DNA from: Pseudomonadota bacterium
GTDB taxonomy: Bacteria; Pseudomonadota; Alphaproteobacteria; Ferrovibrionales; Ferrovibrionaceae
Length of the DNA stretch: 21,921 nt
Direction of reading: 5' to 3'
NCBI GenBank assembly: GCA_021793055.1
Contig: JAJYTL010000014.1
Span: forward strand, 1-21,921
The position numbers and the translations under genes were made by a program. The notes under the pieces were generated by a model. The model had not been told where the DNA came from. It saw nothing but the letters and a program-made list of their open reading frames with translations, and searched no databases. Below are positions 6,086-14,396 of the stretch, in pieces (the stretch's first letter is position 1; each line of letters starts with the position of its first letter).

Positions 6086-6700
6086 ATGGAGAACGACGAA
6101 AGCTTACGCGGCCTGGGCGCTCGGTTGGTCGAGGCCTTGCCGGGGCAGGTGACGGCCTTCCGGGTGGCGCACCACGAACTGATGATCGACGTGTCGGCGG
6201 CCGATATCGTCGACGTCATGACTTTTCTCCGCGACGATGCCGGTTGCTTGTTCCGCGAGCTGATCGACGTCACGGCGGTCGACTATCCGGAGCGCCCGCA
6301 GCGCTTCGAGGTCGTCTACAATCTCCTGAGCCTCAGGCACAACCGGCGCATCCGGGCGAAGGTCGCCTGCGCGGAGGATGCTCCGGTTCCTTCGGTGGTC
6401 GAGGTCTTTCCCGTCGCCAACTGGTTCGAGCGCGAGGTCTGGGACATGTACGGCATCATGTTCTCCGGCCATCCCGATCTTCGCCGCATCCTCACCGATT
6501 ACGGGTTCGAGGGTCATCCGCTGCGCAAGGATTTTCCGCTTACCGGCTTCGTCGAGCTCCGCTACGACGAGGCGGAGAAGCGGGTCGTCTACGAGCCGGT
6601 GACCTTGACCCAGGAATTCCGCACCTTCGATTTTCTCAGCCCCTGGGAGGGCATGACCAGGGTCCTGCCGGGCGACGAGAAGGCGGGGAAGGGGGAGTGA
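6086..6700 (+). CDS. nuoC: NADH-quinone oxidoreductase subunit C
   Basis: NuoC (30-kDa subunit) is a peripheral-arm structural protein that packs against NuoD and holds no cofactor. The 204-aa product has the family signature near residues 111-140: FEREVWDMYGIMFSGHPDLR followed by RILTDYGFEGHPLRKDFPL. It is separate from nuoD, unlike the fused NuoCD of Escherichia coli, in line with an alphaproteobacterial complex. The ATG at 6086 is preceded by GGAAGG and lies 24 bases after nuoB. Its TGA shares one base with the nuoD ATG (TGATG), indicating translational coupling. Confidence 0.96.
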   Translation: MENDESLRGLGARLVEALPGQVTAFRVAHHELMIDVSAADIVDVMTFLRDDAGCLFRELIDVTAVDYPERPQRFEVVYNLLSLRHNRRIRAKVACAEDAPVPSVVEVFPVANWFEREVWDMYGIMFSGHPDLRRILTDYGFEGHPLRKDFPLTGFVELRYDEAEKRVVYEPVTLTQEFRTFDFLSPWEGMTRVLPGDEKAGKGE

Positions 6701-7878
6701 TGGGCGAAGTTCAGATCGCCAACTACACGATGAACTTCGGGCCGCAGCATCCGGCGGCCCACGGGGTCCTGCGTCTGGTGATGGAGCTCGACGGCGAGAT
6801 CGTCGAACGTTGCGATCCGCATATCGGGCTGCTCCACCGCGGCACCGAGAAGCTCATCGAGTACAAGACCTATCTTCAGGCGGTGCCCTATTTCGATCGG
6901 CTCGACTACGTCTCGCCGATGTGCCAGGAGCATGCCTTCGCGCTCGCGGTGGAAAAGCTCCTCGGGCTCGAAGTGCCGAAGCGCGGGCAGTACATCCGCG
7001 TGCTGTTTTCCGAGATCACCCGCATTCTCAATCATCTCCTCAACGTCACCACCCAGGCGCTCGACGTCGGCGCGGTGACGCCGCTCCTCTGGGGCTTCGA
7101 GGAGCGCGAGAAGCTGATGGAATTCTACGAGCGGGTCTCGGGCGCCCGGCTCCATTCCGCCTATTTCCGCCCGGGCGGGGTGCACGAGGATATGCCGAAA
7201 GGCCTGGCCGAGGATATCCACGCCTTTTGCGCCCCGTTCCTGAAGTTCATCGACGATCTCGAAGGGTTGCTGACCGAGAACCGTATCTTCAAGCAGCGCA
7301 CCGTCGACATCGGCAAGGTCAGCCAGGCGGACGCCCTCGCCTGGGGCTTCACCGGCGTGATGATCCGCTCGGTCGGCCTGCCCTGGGATTTGCGCAAGTC
7401 GCAGCCCTACGACGCCTACGAGGACATGGATTTCGACATTCCGGTGGGGCGCAACGGCGATTGCTACGACCGCTATCTCTGCCGCGTCGAGGAGATGCGC
7501 CAGTCGATCCGCATCATGCAGCAGTGCCTGGACAAGATGCCCTCGGGCCCGGTGCGGGTTACGGATCGCAAGATCGCACCGCCGCGCCGCGCCGAGATGA
7601 AGAACTCGATGGAGGCGCTGATCCAGCACTTCAAGCTCTACACCGAGGGCTATCACGTGCCGGCGGGCGAGACCTATACCCCGGTCGAGGCGCCGAAAGG
7701 CGAGTTTGGCGTCTATCTCGTTTCCGACGGCACCAATCGGCCCTACAAGTGCAAGATCCGGGCGCCCGGATTTCCCCACCTTCACGCCATGGATTTCCTC
7801 TGCAAGGGCCACATGCTGGCCGACGCGGTGGCTGTCCTCGGCAGTCTTGACATCGTTTTCGGCGAGATCGACCGATGA
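6700..7878 (+). CDS. nuoD: NADH-quinone oxidoreductase subunit D
   Basis: NuoD (49-kDa subunit) forms most of the quinone-binding cavity together with NuoB. The 392-aa product starts at the ATG overlapping the nuoC stop; the same frame is open further upstream, but only as a shadow of nuoC. The N-terminal MNFGPQHPAAHGVLRL carries the quinone-site histidine (His21), and YFDRLDYVSPM carries the quinone-site tyrosine (Tyr70). The IGLLHRGTEKL motif (42-52) and the C-terminal SLDIVFGEIDR are typical. It descends from the large subunit of NiFe hydrogenases but lacks nickel ligands. It overlaps nuoE by four bases (ATGA). Confidence 0.97.
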   Translation: MGEVQIANYTMNFGPQHPAAHGVLRLVMELDGEIVERCDPHIGLLHRGTEKLIEYKTYLQAVPYFDRLDYVSPMCQEHAFALAVEKLLGLEVPKRGQYIRVLFSEITRILNHLLNVTTQALDVGAVTPLLWGFEEREKLMEFYERVSGARLHSAYFRPGGVHEDMPKGLAEDIHAFCAPFLKFIDDLEGLLTENRIFKQRTVDIGKVSQADALAWGFTGVMIRSVGLPWDLRKSQPYDAYEDMDFDIPVGRNGDCYDRYLCRVEEMRQSIRIMQQCLDKMPSGPVRVTDRKIAPPRRAEMKNSMEALIQHFKLYTEGYHVPAGETYTPVEAPKGEFGVYLVSDGTNRPYKCKIRAPGFPHLHAMDFLCKGHMLADAVAVLGSLDIVFGEIDR

Positions 7879-8492
7879 CCGAAGCAACCGGCTCAAGCAG
7901 CAGCGCCGAAGCTCCATTCGCCTTCACCGCGGAGAACTTGGCCAAGGCGAAGACCATCGTCGCGCGCTATCCCGAAGGGCGGCAGCGGAGCGCGGTGCTG
8001 CCGCTGCTCGATCTGGCGCAACGGCAATGCGGCGGCTGGCTGCCGGAGCCCGCGCTGCGCTATGTCGGCGACTTCCTGAAAATGCCGCATATGGCGGTGA
8101 TGGAGGTCGCGACCTTCTACACGATGTTCAACCTGAAGCCGGTGGGCCGCCATTTCGTGCAGGTCTGCACGACGACGCCGTGCTGGCTTCGCGGCTCGGA
8201 CGAAGTCGTCTCGGCCTGCAAGAAGCACCTTGGCATCGGCATGAACGAGACCACGGCCGACGGCGAGTTCACCTTGACCGAGGTCGAATGCCTCGGCGCC
8301 TGCGTCAACGCGCCGATGGTGCAGATCAACGACGACTATTACGAAGACCTCGACGGCGAGTCGATGGTGCGCCTTCTAGACGCGTTGAAGCGCGGCGAAA
8401 CGCCGAAGACCGGTCCGCAGGTCGAGCGCCAGACCTCGGCGCCGGTCGGTGGGCCGACGACCTTGAAATCTTCCGATTCGTCCGGCGGGTGA
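7875..8492 (+). CDS. nuoE: NADH-quinone oxidoreductase subunit E ([2Fe-2S] N1a)
   Basis: NuoE (24-kDa subunit) holds the off-pathway [2Fe-2S] cluster N1a in the NADH module. The thioredoxin-like domain shows all four ligands: Cys98 and Cys103 in CTTTPC, and Cys139 and Cys143 in CLGAC. The upstream helical bundle (about residues 20-85) includes the conserved VMEVATFYTMFNL. The product is 205 aa, longer than the Escherichia coli protein, with a low-complexity C-terminal extension after residue 170 rich in Ser, Thr, Pro and Gly, as often seen in alphaproteobacteria and mitochondria. The ATG overlaps the nuoD stop. nuoF follows after four bases. Confidence 0.96.
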   Translation: MTEATGSSSSAEAPFAFTAENLAKAKTIVARYPEGRQRSAVLPLLDLAQRQCGGWLPEPALRYVGDFLKMPHMAVMEVATFYTMFNLKPVGRHFVQVCTTTPCWLRGSDEVVSACKKHLGIGMNETTADGEFTLTEVECLGACVNAPMVQINDDYYEDLDGESMVRLLDALKRGETPKTGPQVERQTSAPVGGPTTLKSSDSSGG

Positions 8493-8496
8493 CAGC

Positions 8497-9777
8497 ATGC
8501 TGAGCGACAAGGACCGCATTTTCGTCAATCTCTACGGTTTCCAGGACTGGCATCTCAAGGCCGCCCTGGCGCGTGGCGATTTCGCCAACACCAAGGATCT
8601 CCTGGCCAAGGGGCCGGACGAGATCGTGAACGAGATCAAGGCCTCGGGTTTGCGCGGCCGGGGCGGCGCCGGGTTCCCGACCGGGGTCAAATGGTCGTTC
8701 ATGCCGAAGCAGTCCGACGGCCGGCCGTCCTATCTCGTGGTCAACGCCGACGAAAGCGAGCCCGGCACGTGCAAGGACCGCGACATCATGCGCCACGAGC
8801 CCTTCAAGCTCTTGGAGGGCTGCCTGATCGCCGGTTTCGCGATGCGCGCCAAGGCGGCCTATATATACGTCCGCGGCGAGTTCTACCGCGAAGCGGAGCG
8901 GCTCGAAATGGCGATCGGCGAGGCCTACGAGGTCGGGCTGATCGGCAAGAACGCCTGCGGTTCGGGCTTTGATTTCGACATCTATGTCCATCGCGGCGCC
9001 GGCGCCTATATCTGCGGCGAGGAGATGGCCCTGATCGAGAGCCTCGAGGGCAAGCCCGGCCGGCCGCGCCTGAAGCCGCCGTTTCCGGCCGGCATGGGCG
9101 TCTGGGGCTGCCCGACGACGGTAAACAACGTCGAGAGCATCGCGGTCACGCCGACGATCCTGCGCCGCGGCGCGGCCTGGTTCTCCGGCCTCGGCCGGCC
9201 GAACAACACCGGTACCAAGTTGTTCTGCATCTCGGGCCACGTGAACAAGCCGTGCAACGTGGAAGAGGAGATGGGCATTCCGCTCCGCGAGTTGATCGAT
9301 CGCCACGCGGGCGGCGTCCGCGGCGGATGGGACAATCTTCTCGCGGTGATTCCGGGCGGTTCCTCGGTGCCGCTGCTGCCGAAGGCGACCTGCGATACGG
9401 TGCTGATGGACTTCGATTCGCTGCGCGCCGAAAAGAGCGGCCTCGGCACCGCCGCGGTGATCGTGATGGACAAGTCGACCGACATCGTCAAGGCGATCGC
9501 GCGGCTGTCGAAATTCTACATGCATGAAAGCTGCGGCCAGTGCACGCCCTGCCGCGAGGGCACCGGCTGGATGTGGCGCATCATGGAGCGCCTTGTCGAG
9601 GGCCGCGCGGAAAAGGCCGAGATCGATCAACTGCTGGATATTTCGTATCAGATCGAGGGTCATACGATCTGCGCGCTCGGCGATGCCGCCGCGTGGCCGG
9701 TGCAGGGCCTGATCCGTCACTTCCGCGACGAGATCGAGCGCCGCATCGATGCCCGCAAGCCGGTGCTCGCGGCCTGA
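8497..9777 (+). CDS. nuoF: NADH-quinone oxidoreductase subunit F (FMN, cluster N3)
   Basis: NuoF (51-kDa subunit) oxidises NADH through FMN and passes electrons to cluster N3. The 426-aa product contains the glycine-rich nucleotide motif GRGGAGFPTG (54-63), the FMN/NADH region NADESEPGTCKDRD (83-96) and GAGAYICGEEMALI (167-180). The N3 ligands are Cys346, Cys349 and Cys352 in ESCGQCTPCREG and Cys392 in HTICALGD. Length and motif spacing are normal. The start ATG at 8497 lies four bases after nuoE with a modest GGCGGGTGA upstream, suggesting coupled translation. It works with NuoE and NuoG at the tip of the peripheral arm. Confidence 0.98.
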   Translation: MLSDKDRIFVNLYGFQDWHLKAALARGDFANTKDLLAKGPDEIVNEIKASGLRGRGGAGFPTGVKWSFMPKQSDGRPSYLVVNADESEPGTCKDRDIMRHEPFKLLEGCLIAGFAMRAKAAYIYVRGEFYREAERLEMAIGEAYEVGLIGKNACGSGFDFDIYVHRGAGAYICGEEMALIESLEGKPGRPRLKPPFPAGMGVWGCPTTVNNVESIAVTPTILRRGAAWFSGLGRPNNTGTKLFCISGHVNKPCNVEEEMGIPLRELIDRHAGGVRGGWDNLLAVIPGGSSVPLLPKATCDTVLMDFDSLRAEKSGLGTAAVIVMDKSTDIVKAIARLSKFYMHESCGQCTPCREGTGWMWRIMERLVEGRAEKAEIDQLLDISYQIEGHTICALGDAAAWPVQGLIRHFRDEIERRIDARKPVLAA

Positions 9778-9794
9778 ATTAGGAGTGGCTTGGT

Positions 9795-11858
9795 ATGCCG
9801 ACGCTGACTGTTGATGGGATCGAGGTTACCGTCCCCGCCAATTCGACGGTGCTGCAGGCCTGCGAGGCGGCCGGGAAGGAGATCCCGCGCTTCTGCTATC
9901 ACGAACGGCTCTCGATCGCGGGCAACTGCCGCATGTGCCTGGTCGAGATGGAGAAGTCGCCGAAGCCGATCGCGTCCTGCGCGATGCCGGCCGCCGACAA
10001 CATGGTGATCCACACCGATACGCCGATGGTGAAGAAGGCGCGCGAGGGCGTACTCGAGTTCCTGTTGATCAACCACCCGCTCGATTGCCCGATCTGCGAT
10101 CAGGGCGGCGAATGCGATCTTCAGGACGAAACCATGGCCTACGGCCACAATTCCAGCCGGTTGCGCGAACACAAGCGCGCGGTGCGCGAAAAGTTCATGG
10201 GCCCGCTGATCAAGACGACGATGACGCGCTGCATCCACTGCACGCGCTGCGTCCGCTTTGCGTCCGAGATCGCGGGGGTGCCGGAGATCGGCGTCATCAA
10301 CCGCGGCGAGCACATGGAGATAACCACCTATCTCGACCGGGCGGCGAGTTCCGAGCTTTCCGGCAATGTCATCGATCTCTGCCCGGTCGGCGCCCTGACC
10401 TCGAAGCCCTTCGCCTTCGCCGCCCGCGCCTGGGAGCTGCGGCGCACCGAATCGATCGACGTCCTGGACGCGCTCGGCTCGAACATCCGGATCGATGCCC
10501 GCGGCCGCGAGGTGATGCGGGTGCTGCCGCGACTGAACGAGGACATCAACGAGGAATGGATTTCCGACAAGACGCGCTTCGCCTATGACGGCTTGAAGCG
10601 CCAGCGGCTCGACCAGCCCTATGTGCGCCGCGGCGGCAAGCTCGCGCCGGCGACCTGGGCCGAGGCTTTTGCCGCCATCGCCGCCCGGCTCAAGGGGTTC
10701 GATCCGAAGCGGGTCGCCGCCCTCGTCGGCGATCTCTCAGATGCCGAGTCGGTTCTGGCGCTGAAGGAGTTGATGCAAAAGCTCGGCGTTACCAATCTTG
10801 ACGCCCGTCAAGACGGCGCCAAGCTGCCGGCGGCGCCGCGCAGCGCCTATCTCTTCAACACCACCATCGCCGGCATCGAGCAGGCGGACGCGGTGCTCCT
10901 GATCGGCAGCAACCCGCGCTTCGAGGCGGCGCTGGTCAATGCCCGCATCCGCAAGCGCTGGCTCGCCGCCGGTATTCCGGTCGCCAATATCGGCCCGGCG
11001 CTCGATCTCACCTATCCGGTTGTGGAGCTCGGCAACAATCCGGCGCTGCTCGGGGCCATCGCCGATGGCAGCCATCCCTTCGCCGCCACCTTGCGCGACG
11101 CCAAGAACCCGATGCTGATCCTGGGGCAGGGCGCGCTCGCGCGCGCCGATGGCGCTGCCGTTTTGGCGCAGGCGCGTCGCGTCGCCGAAAGCACCGGCAT
11201 GATCGCGGAGGGCTGGAACGGCTTCAACGTGCTGCACCATGCGGCGGCGCGTGTCGGCGCGCTCGACCTCGGGTTCGTGCCGGGGCCGGGCGGGCTCGAT
11301 CGCGACGGGATTCTGCAGGGCGCGGCGAGCGGCGCGATCGAGGTGGTCTACCTTCTCGGCGCCGACGAGATCGACATGCAGAAGCTCGGCAAGGCCTTCG
11401 TCATCTATCAGGGGACCCACGGCGACGCCGGGGCGCACCGCGCCGACGTCATCTTGCCCGGTGCCGCCTATACCGAGAAAAACGCGACCTGGGTCAACAC
11501 CGAAGGCCGCGTGCAGCGCGGCCAGAAGGCGGTGGCGCCACCGGGCGAGGCGCGCGAGGACTGGGCGATCCTGCGCGCGCTCTCGGAAACCCTGGGCGTG
11601 ACGTTGCCCTATGACGATCTTGATGCGGTGCGGGCGAGGCTGGCCGCGCTCGCGCCGGCCTTCGCCAAGCTCGATGCGATCGAGCCGGCGCCCTGGGCGG
11701 CCTTCGGCGGCGAAGGCGCTGTGGCGGCGGTGCCCTTCGGTCTGCCGATCGCCGACTACTTCTTCACCAATCCGATTTGCCGGGCCTCCACGGTCATGGC
11801 GGAATGCAGCGCGTTGGCTTCGGCGCGGCGCGAGAAGGCGACGGGCACCCATGGCTGA
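9795..11858 (+). CDS. nuoG: NADH-quinone oxidoreductase subunit G (clusters N1b, N4, N5)
   Basis: NuoG (75-kDa subunit) is the main electron wire of the NADH arm. The 687-aa product has an N-terminal ferredoxin domain with N1b ligands Cys34, 45, 48 and 62. Next is the His-ligated N5 site, His94 with Cys98, 101 and 107 (HPLDCPICDQGGEC). The N4 ligands are Cys146, 149, 152 and 196. A large inactive molybdopterin-oxidoreductase-like domain follows from about 220 onward. No extra CxxCxxxC motif for cluster N7 is present, so it is of the mitochondrial/alphaproteobacterial type. AGGAG at 9781-9785 precedes the ATG. Its end overlaps nuoH by eight bases. Confidence 0.97.
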   Translation: MPTLTVDGIEVTVPANSTVLQACEAAGKEIPRFCYHERLSIAGNCRMCLVEMEKSPKPIASCAMPAADNMVIHTDTPMVKKAREGVLEFLLINHPLDCPICDQGGECDLQDETMAYGHNSSRLREHKRAVREKFMGPLIKTTMTRCIHCTRCVRFASEIAGVPEIGVINRGEHMEITTYLDRAASSELSGNVIDLCPVGALTSKPFAFAARAWELRRTESIDVLDALGSNIRIDARGREVMRVLPRLNEDINEEWISDKTRFAYDGLKRQRLDQPYVRRGGKLAPATWAEAFAAIAARLKGFDPKRVAALVGDLSDAESVLALKELMQKLGVTNLDARQDGAKLPAAPRSAYLFNTTIAGIEQADAVLLIGSNPRFEAALVNARIRKRWLAAGIPVANIGPALDLTYPVVELGNNPALLGAIADGSHPFAATLRDAKNPMLILGQGALARADGAAVLAQARRVAESTGMIAEGWNGFNVLHHAAARVGALDLGFVPGPGGLDRDGILQGAASGAIEVVYLLGADEIDMQKLGKAFVIYQGTHGDAGAHRADVILPGAAYTEKNATWVNTEGRVQRGQKAVAPPGEAREDWAILRALSETLGVTLPYDDLDAVRARLAALAPAFAKLDAIEPAPWAAFGGEGAVAAVPFGLPIADYFFTNPICRASTVMAECSALASARREKATGTHG

Positions 11859-12861
11859 TCTTGTCCACGGTTATGTGATCCCCGGCGTCATTGTCATCGC
11901 CGAGATTCTGGCGGTCGTGGTGCCGCTTCTGGTGGCGGTCGCCTATCTGACCTACTTCGAGCGCAAGGTGATGGCGGCGATGCAGCTGCGCAAGGGGCCG
12001 AACGTGGTCGGCCCCTTCGGCCTGCTGCAGCCCTGGGCCGACGCCGTCAAGCTGATGTTCAAGGAAACCATCCTGCCGACCGGCGCCAACAAGGTGGTGT
12101 TCCTGGCCGCGCCGATGATCACCTTCATTCTGGCGCTGATCGCCTGGGCGGTGATCCCCTTCGCGCCCGGCATGGTGATCGCCAATATCAACGTCGGCGT
12201 TCTCTATCTCTTTGCGGTTTCCTCGCTCGGCGTCTATGGCATCGTCATGGCCGGTTGGGCCTCGAACTCGCGCTACGCCTTCCTCGGCGCGTTGCGCTCG
12301 GCGGCGCAGATGGTGTCCTACGAGGTCTCGATCGGTTTCGTGATGATTTCGGTGCTGCTCTGCGCCGGTTCGCTCAACCTTTCCGCGATCGTCGAGGCGC
12401 AGAGAACGGTGTGGTTCGCCGTGCCGCTGTTCCCGATGTTCGTGATTTATTTCGTTTCGGCGCTGGCGGAGACCAACCGGCATCCCTTCGACCTGCCAGA
12501 GGCCGAGGCGGAACTCGTCGCCGGCTATCAGGTCGAATATTCGTCGATGCCCTTCGCGCTGTTCTTTCTTGGCGAATACGCCAACATGATCCTGATGAGC
12601 GCCACCACTTCGGTGCTGTTTCTCGGCGGTTGGCTGCCGCCGTTGCCGATCGCGCCCTTTACCTGGATCCCGGGGCCGCTCTGGCTGATCATCAAGATCG
12701 TTGCGCTGCTGTTCGTCTTTGTCTGGGTGCGGGCCACCTTCCCGCGGTATCGCTACGATCAGCTGATGCGGCTCGGTTGGAAGGTGTTCTTGCCTTTTTC
12801 CTTGTTCTGGCTGGTGCTCACTGCCGGGGTGTTGGTCGGCTTCGGCTGGCTGCCCGCGTGA
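11851..12861 (+). CDS. nuoH: NADH-quinone oxidoreductase subunit H
   Basis: NuoH (ND1) anchors the peripheral arm in the membrane and lines the quinone tunnel. The 336-aa product has about eight hydrophobic helices. It carries the signatures YFERKVMAAMQLRKGPNVVG (35-54), GWASNSRYAFLGALRSAAQM in the middle, and the acidic loop AETNRHPFDLPEAEAELVAG, which contains the conserved glutamates linking quinone reduction to pumping. The start ATG at 11851 lies inside the end of nuoG; the frame is open upstream but only as a nuoG shadow. It is followed by a 74-bp gap, the largest in the operon. Confidence 0.97.
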   Translation: MADLVHGYVIPGVIVIAEILAVVVPLLVAVAYLTYFERKVMAAMQLRKGPNVVGPFGLLQPWADAVKLMFKETILPTGANKVVFLAAPMITFILALIAWAVIPFAPGMVIANINVGVLYLFAVSSLGVYGIVMAGWASNSRYAFLGALRSAAQMVSYEVSIGFVMISVLLCAGSLNLSAIVEAQRTVWFAVPLFPMFVIYFVSALAETNRHPFDLPEAEAELVAGYQVEYSSMPFALFFLGEYANMILMSATTSVLFLGGWLPPLPIAPFTWIPGPLWLIIKIVALLFVFVWVRATFPRYRYDQLMRLGWKVFLPFSLFWLVLTAGVLVGFGWLPA

Positions 12862-12883
12862 CGTGCTTGCCTTCGCGTGATCG

Positions 12884-12925
12884 ATGATTAAGGTAGCCGG
12901 CGACGGCGCCCCGGTCGGGGTTTGA
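12884..12925 (+). CDS. possible 13-codon mini-ORF between nuoH and nuoI
   Basis: ATG at 12884 opens a 13-codon frame (MIKVAGDGAPVGV) ending in TGA at 12923-12925, ten bases before the nuoI ATG. The stop overlaps the GAGAGG ribosome-binding site of nuoI, and a small GC hairpin (CCCC-GGTC-GGGG, 12909-12920) lies inside it. No convincing Shine-Dalgarno precedes the ATG. It may be a coupling or leader peptide, or chance. Confidence 0.15.
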   Translation: MIKVAGDGAPVGV

Positions 12926-12935
12926 GAGGTTTGAA

Positions 12936-13427
12936 ATGGCGTTTCTGGATCGCACGGCGCGAAGCCTGTTCCTGAGCGAGCTCGTGGCGGGGATGGCTTT
13001 GACCTTCCGCTACATGTTCCACCGGCGGGCGACGCTCAACTACCCGTTCGAGAAAGGGCCGTTGAGCCCGCGCTTCCGCGGCGAGCACGCGCTGCGCCGC
13101 TATGCCACCGGCGAGGAGCGCTGCATCGCCTGCAAGTTGTGCGAGGCGATCTGTCCGGCCGAGGCCATCACCATCGAGGCCGGCCCCCGCCAGGACGACG
13201 GCAGCCGGCGCACGACGCGCTATGACATCGACATGACGAAGTGCATCTATTGCGGTTTCTGCCAGGAGGCTTGCCCGGTGGATGCCATCGTCGAGGGACC
13301 AAACTTCGAGTTCGCCACCGAGACCCGTGAAGAGCTCTTCTACGACAAGGAAAAGCTGCTCGCGAACGGCGATCGGTGGGAGCGCGAGATCGGCGCCAAT
13401 ATCGCCGCCGACGCGCCGTACCGGTGA
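12936..13427 (+). CDS. nuoI: NADH-quinone oxidoreductase subunit I (clusters N6a, N6b)
   Basis: NuoI (TYKY subunit) carries two [4Fe-4S] clusters that connect NuoG to cluster N2 in NuoB. The 163-aa product has two ferredoxin motifs, CIACKLCEAICP (Cys63, 66, 69, 73) and CIYCGFCQEACP (Cys103, 106, 109, 113). Each cluster takes three ligands from one motif and the last from the other. The N-terminal amphipathic segment (SLFLSELVAGMALTFRYMF) binds the membrane surface, and LNYPFEKGPLSPRFRGEHAL is a family signature. The ATG follows GAGAGG. nuoJ follows after 19 bases. Confidence 0.98.
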   Translation: MAFLDRTARSLFLSELVAGMALTFRYMFHRRATLNYPFEKGPLSPRFRGEHALRRYATGEERCIACKLCEAICPAEAITIEAGPRQDDGSRRTTRYDIDMTKCIYCGFCQEACPVDAIVEGPNFEFATETREELFYDKEKLLANGDRWEREIGANIAADAPYR

Positions 13428-13446
13428 GCGGGCCGCGGGGGGTACG

Positions 13447-14055
13447 ATGATCGTTCAAGCGATTGCGTTCTATCTTTTTGCCGCCATCACCATCGCCGCG
13501 GGCTTCATGGTGATCGCGGCGCGGAATCCCGTACATTCGGTGCTGTTCCTGATCCTCGCCTTCTTCAACGCCGCGGGACTCTTCGTCCTGCTCGGCGCGG
13601 AATTTCTGGCGATGGTCCTGGTCATTGTCTACGTCGGCGCGGTCGCCGTGCTGTTCCTTTTCGTCGTCATGATGCTCGATATCAATTTCACCGAGTTGCG
13701 CCAGGGCTTTCTCAACTACCTCCCGATCGGCGGCTTGGTCGGTATGATCCTGTTGATGGAGCTTCTGCTCGTCATCGGCTCGTGGGTGATCTCGCCGGCG
13801 GCGGCGCATTTCGCCATGGCGCCGACGCCGGGCGGCTTGTCCAACACGGCCGCGCTCGGCCGCATCCTCTATACCCAGTACGCCTATCTGTTCCAGGCCG
13901 CGGGCCTCATTCTTCTGGTCGCCATGATCGGCGCCATCGTGCTCACGCTCAGGACGCGTCCCGAGGTGCGCCGGCAGAAGATCGGCCAGCAGATCGGCCG
14001 CCGCCCAGTCAACTCGGTGGCGCTGGAAAAGGTCAAGCCCGGACAGGGCGTGTGA
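13447..14055 (+). CDS. nuoJ: NADH-quinone oxidoreductase subunit J
   Basis: NuoJ (ND6) is a membrane subunit whose third helix bears the pi-bulge that gates proton movement. The 202-aa product has five hydrophobic helices. It includes ARNPVHSVLFLILAFFNAAG (24-43) and the conserved glycine-rich segment VLVIVYVGAVAVLFLFVVMM, which marks that helix. The C-terminal part after residue 170 is polar and basic. The ATG at 13447 has a G-rich stretch (GCGGGGGG) as ribosome-binding site; the frame is open upstream through nuoI but that is out-of-frame shadow. nuoK begins 28 bases later. Confidence 0.96.
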   Translation: MIVQAIAFYLFAAITIAAGFMVIAARNPVHSVLFLILAFFNAAGLFVLLGAEFLAMVLVIVYVGAVAVLFLFVVMMLDINFTELRQGFLNYLPIGGLVGMILLMELLLVIGSWVISPAAAHFAMAPTPGGLSNTAALGRILYTQYAYLFQAAGLILLVAMIGAIVLTLRTRPEVRRQKIGQQIGRRPVNSVALEKVKPGQGV

Positions 14056-14083
14056 GCCGGAAAAGCCAACGGGAAACCTGCTT

Positions 14084-14392
14084 ATGACAATCGGCCTCGG
14101 TCAGTATCTCACGGTAGCGGCGATCCTGTTCGCGCTCGGCATTTTCGGCATCTTCCTCAACCGGAAGAACGTCATCGTCATCCTGATGGCGATCGAGCTC
14201 ATCCTGCTCGCCGTCAATATCAACCTGGTCGCTTTCTCGGCCTTCCTCGGCGACCTCGTCGGCCAGGTCTTCGCGCTCTTCATCCTCACCGTCGCCGCCG
14301 GCGAGGCGGCGATTGGCCTTGCTATCCTGGTCATCTACTTCCGCAACCGAGGCACGATCGCGGTGGAAGACATCAATATGATGAAAGGCTAA
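14084..14392 (+). CDS. nuoK: NADH-quinone oxidoreductase subunit K
   Basis: NuoK (ND4L) is a three-helix membrane subunit on the proton path. The 102-aa product is standard length. The two essential membrane glutamates are present, Glu38 in LMAIELILLAVN and Glu74 in TVAAGEAAIGLAI, matching positions 36 and 72 of the Escherichia coli protein. Start ATG at 14084 has a weak GGGAAA upstream. It is followed by nuoL after four bases. Confidence 0.97.
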   Translation: MTIGLGQYLTVAAILFALGIFGIFLNRKNVIVILMAIELILLAVNINLVAFSAFLGDLVGQVFALFILTVAAGEAAIGLAILVIYFRNRGTIAVEDINMMKG

Positions 14393-14396
14393 GTCC

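Noticed and set aside
9795..11858. NuoG without cluster N7 ligands as a possible defect
   Set aside because: Alphaproteobacterial and mitochondrial 75-kDa subunits normally lack N7; all ligands for N1b, N4 and N5 are present.
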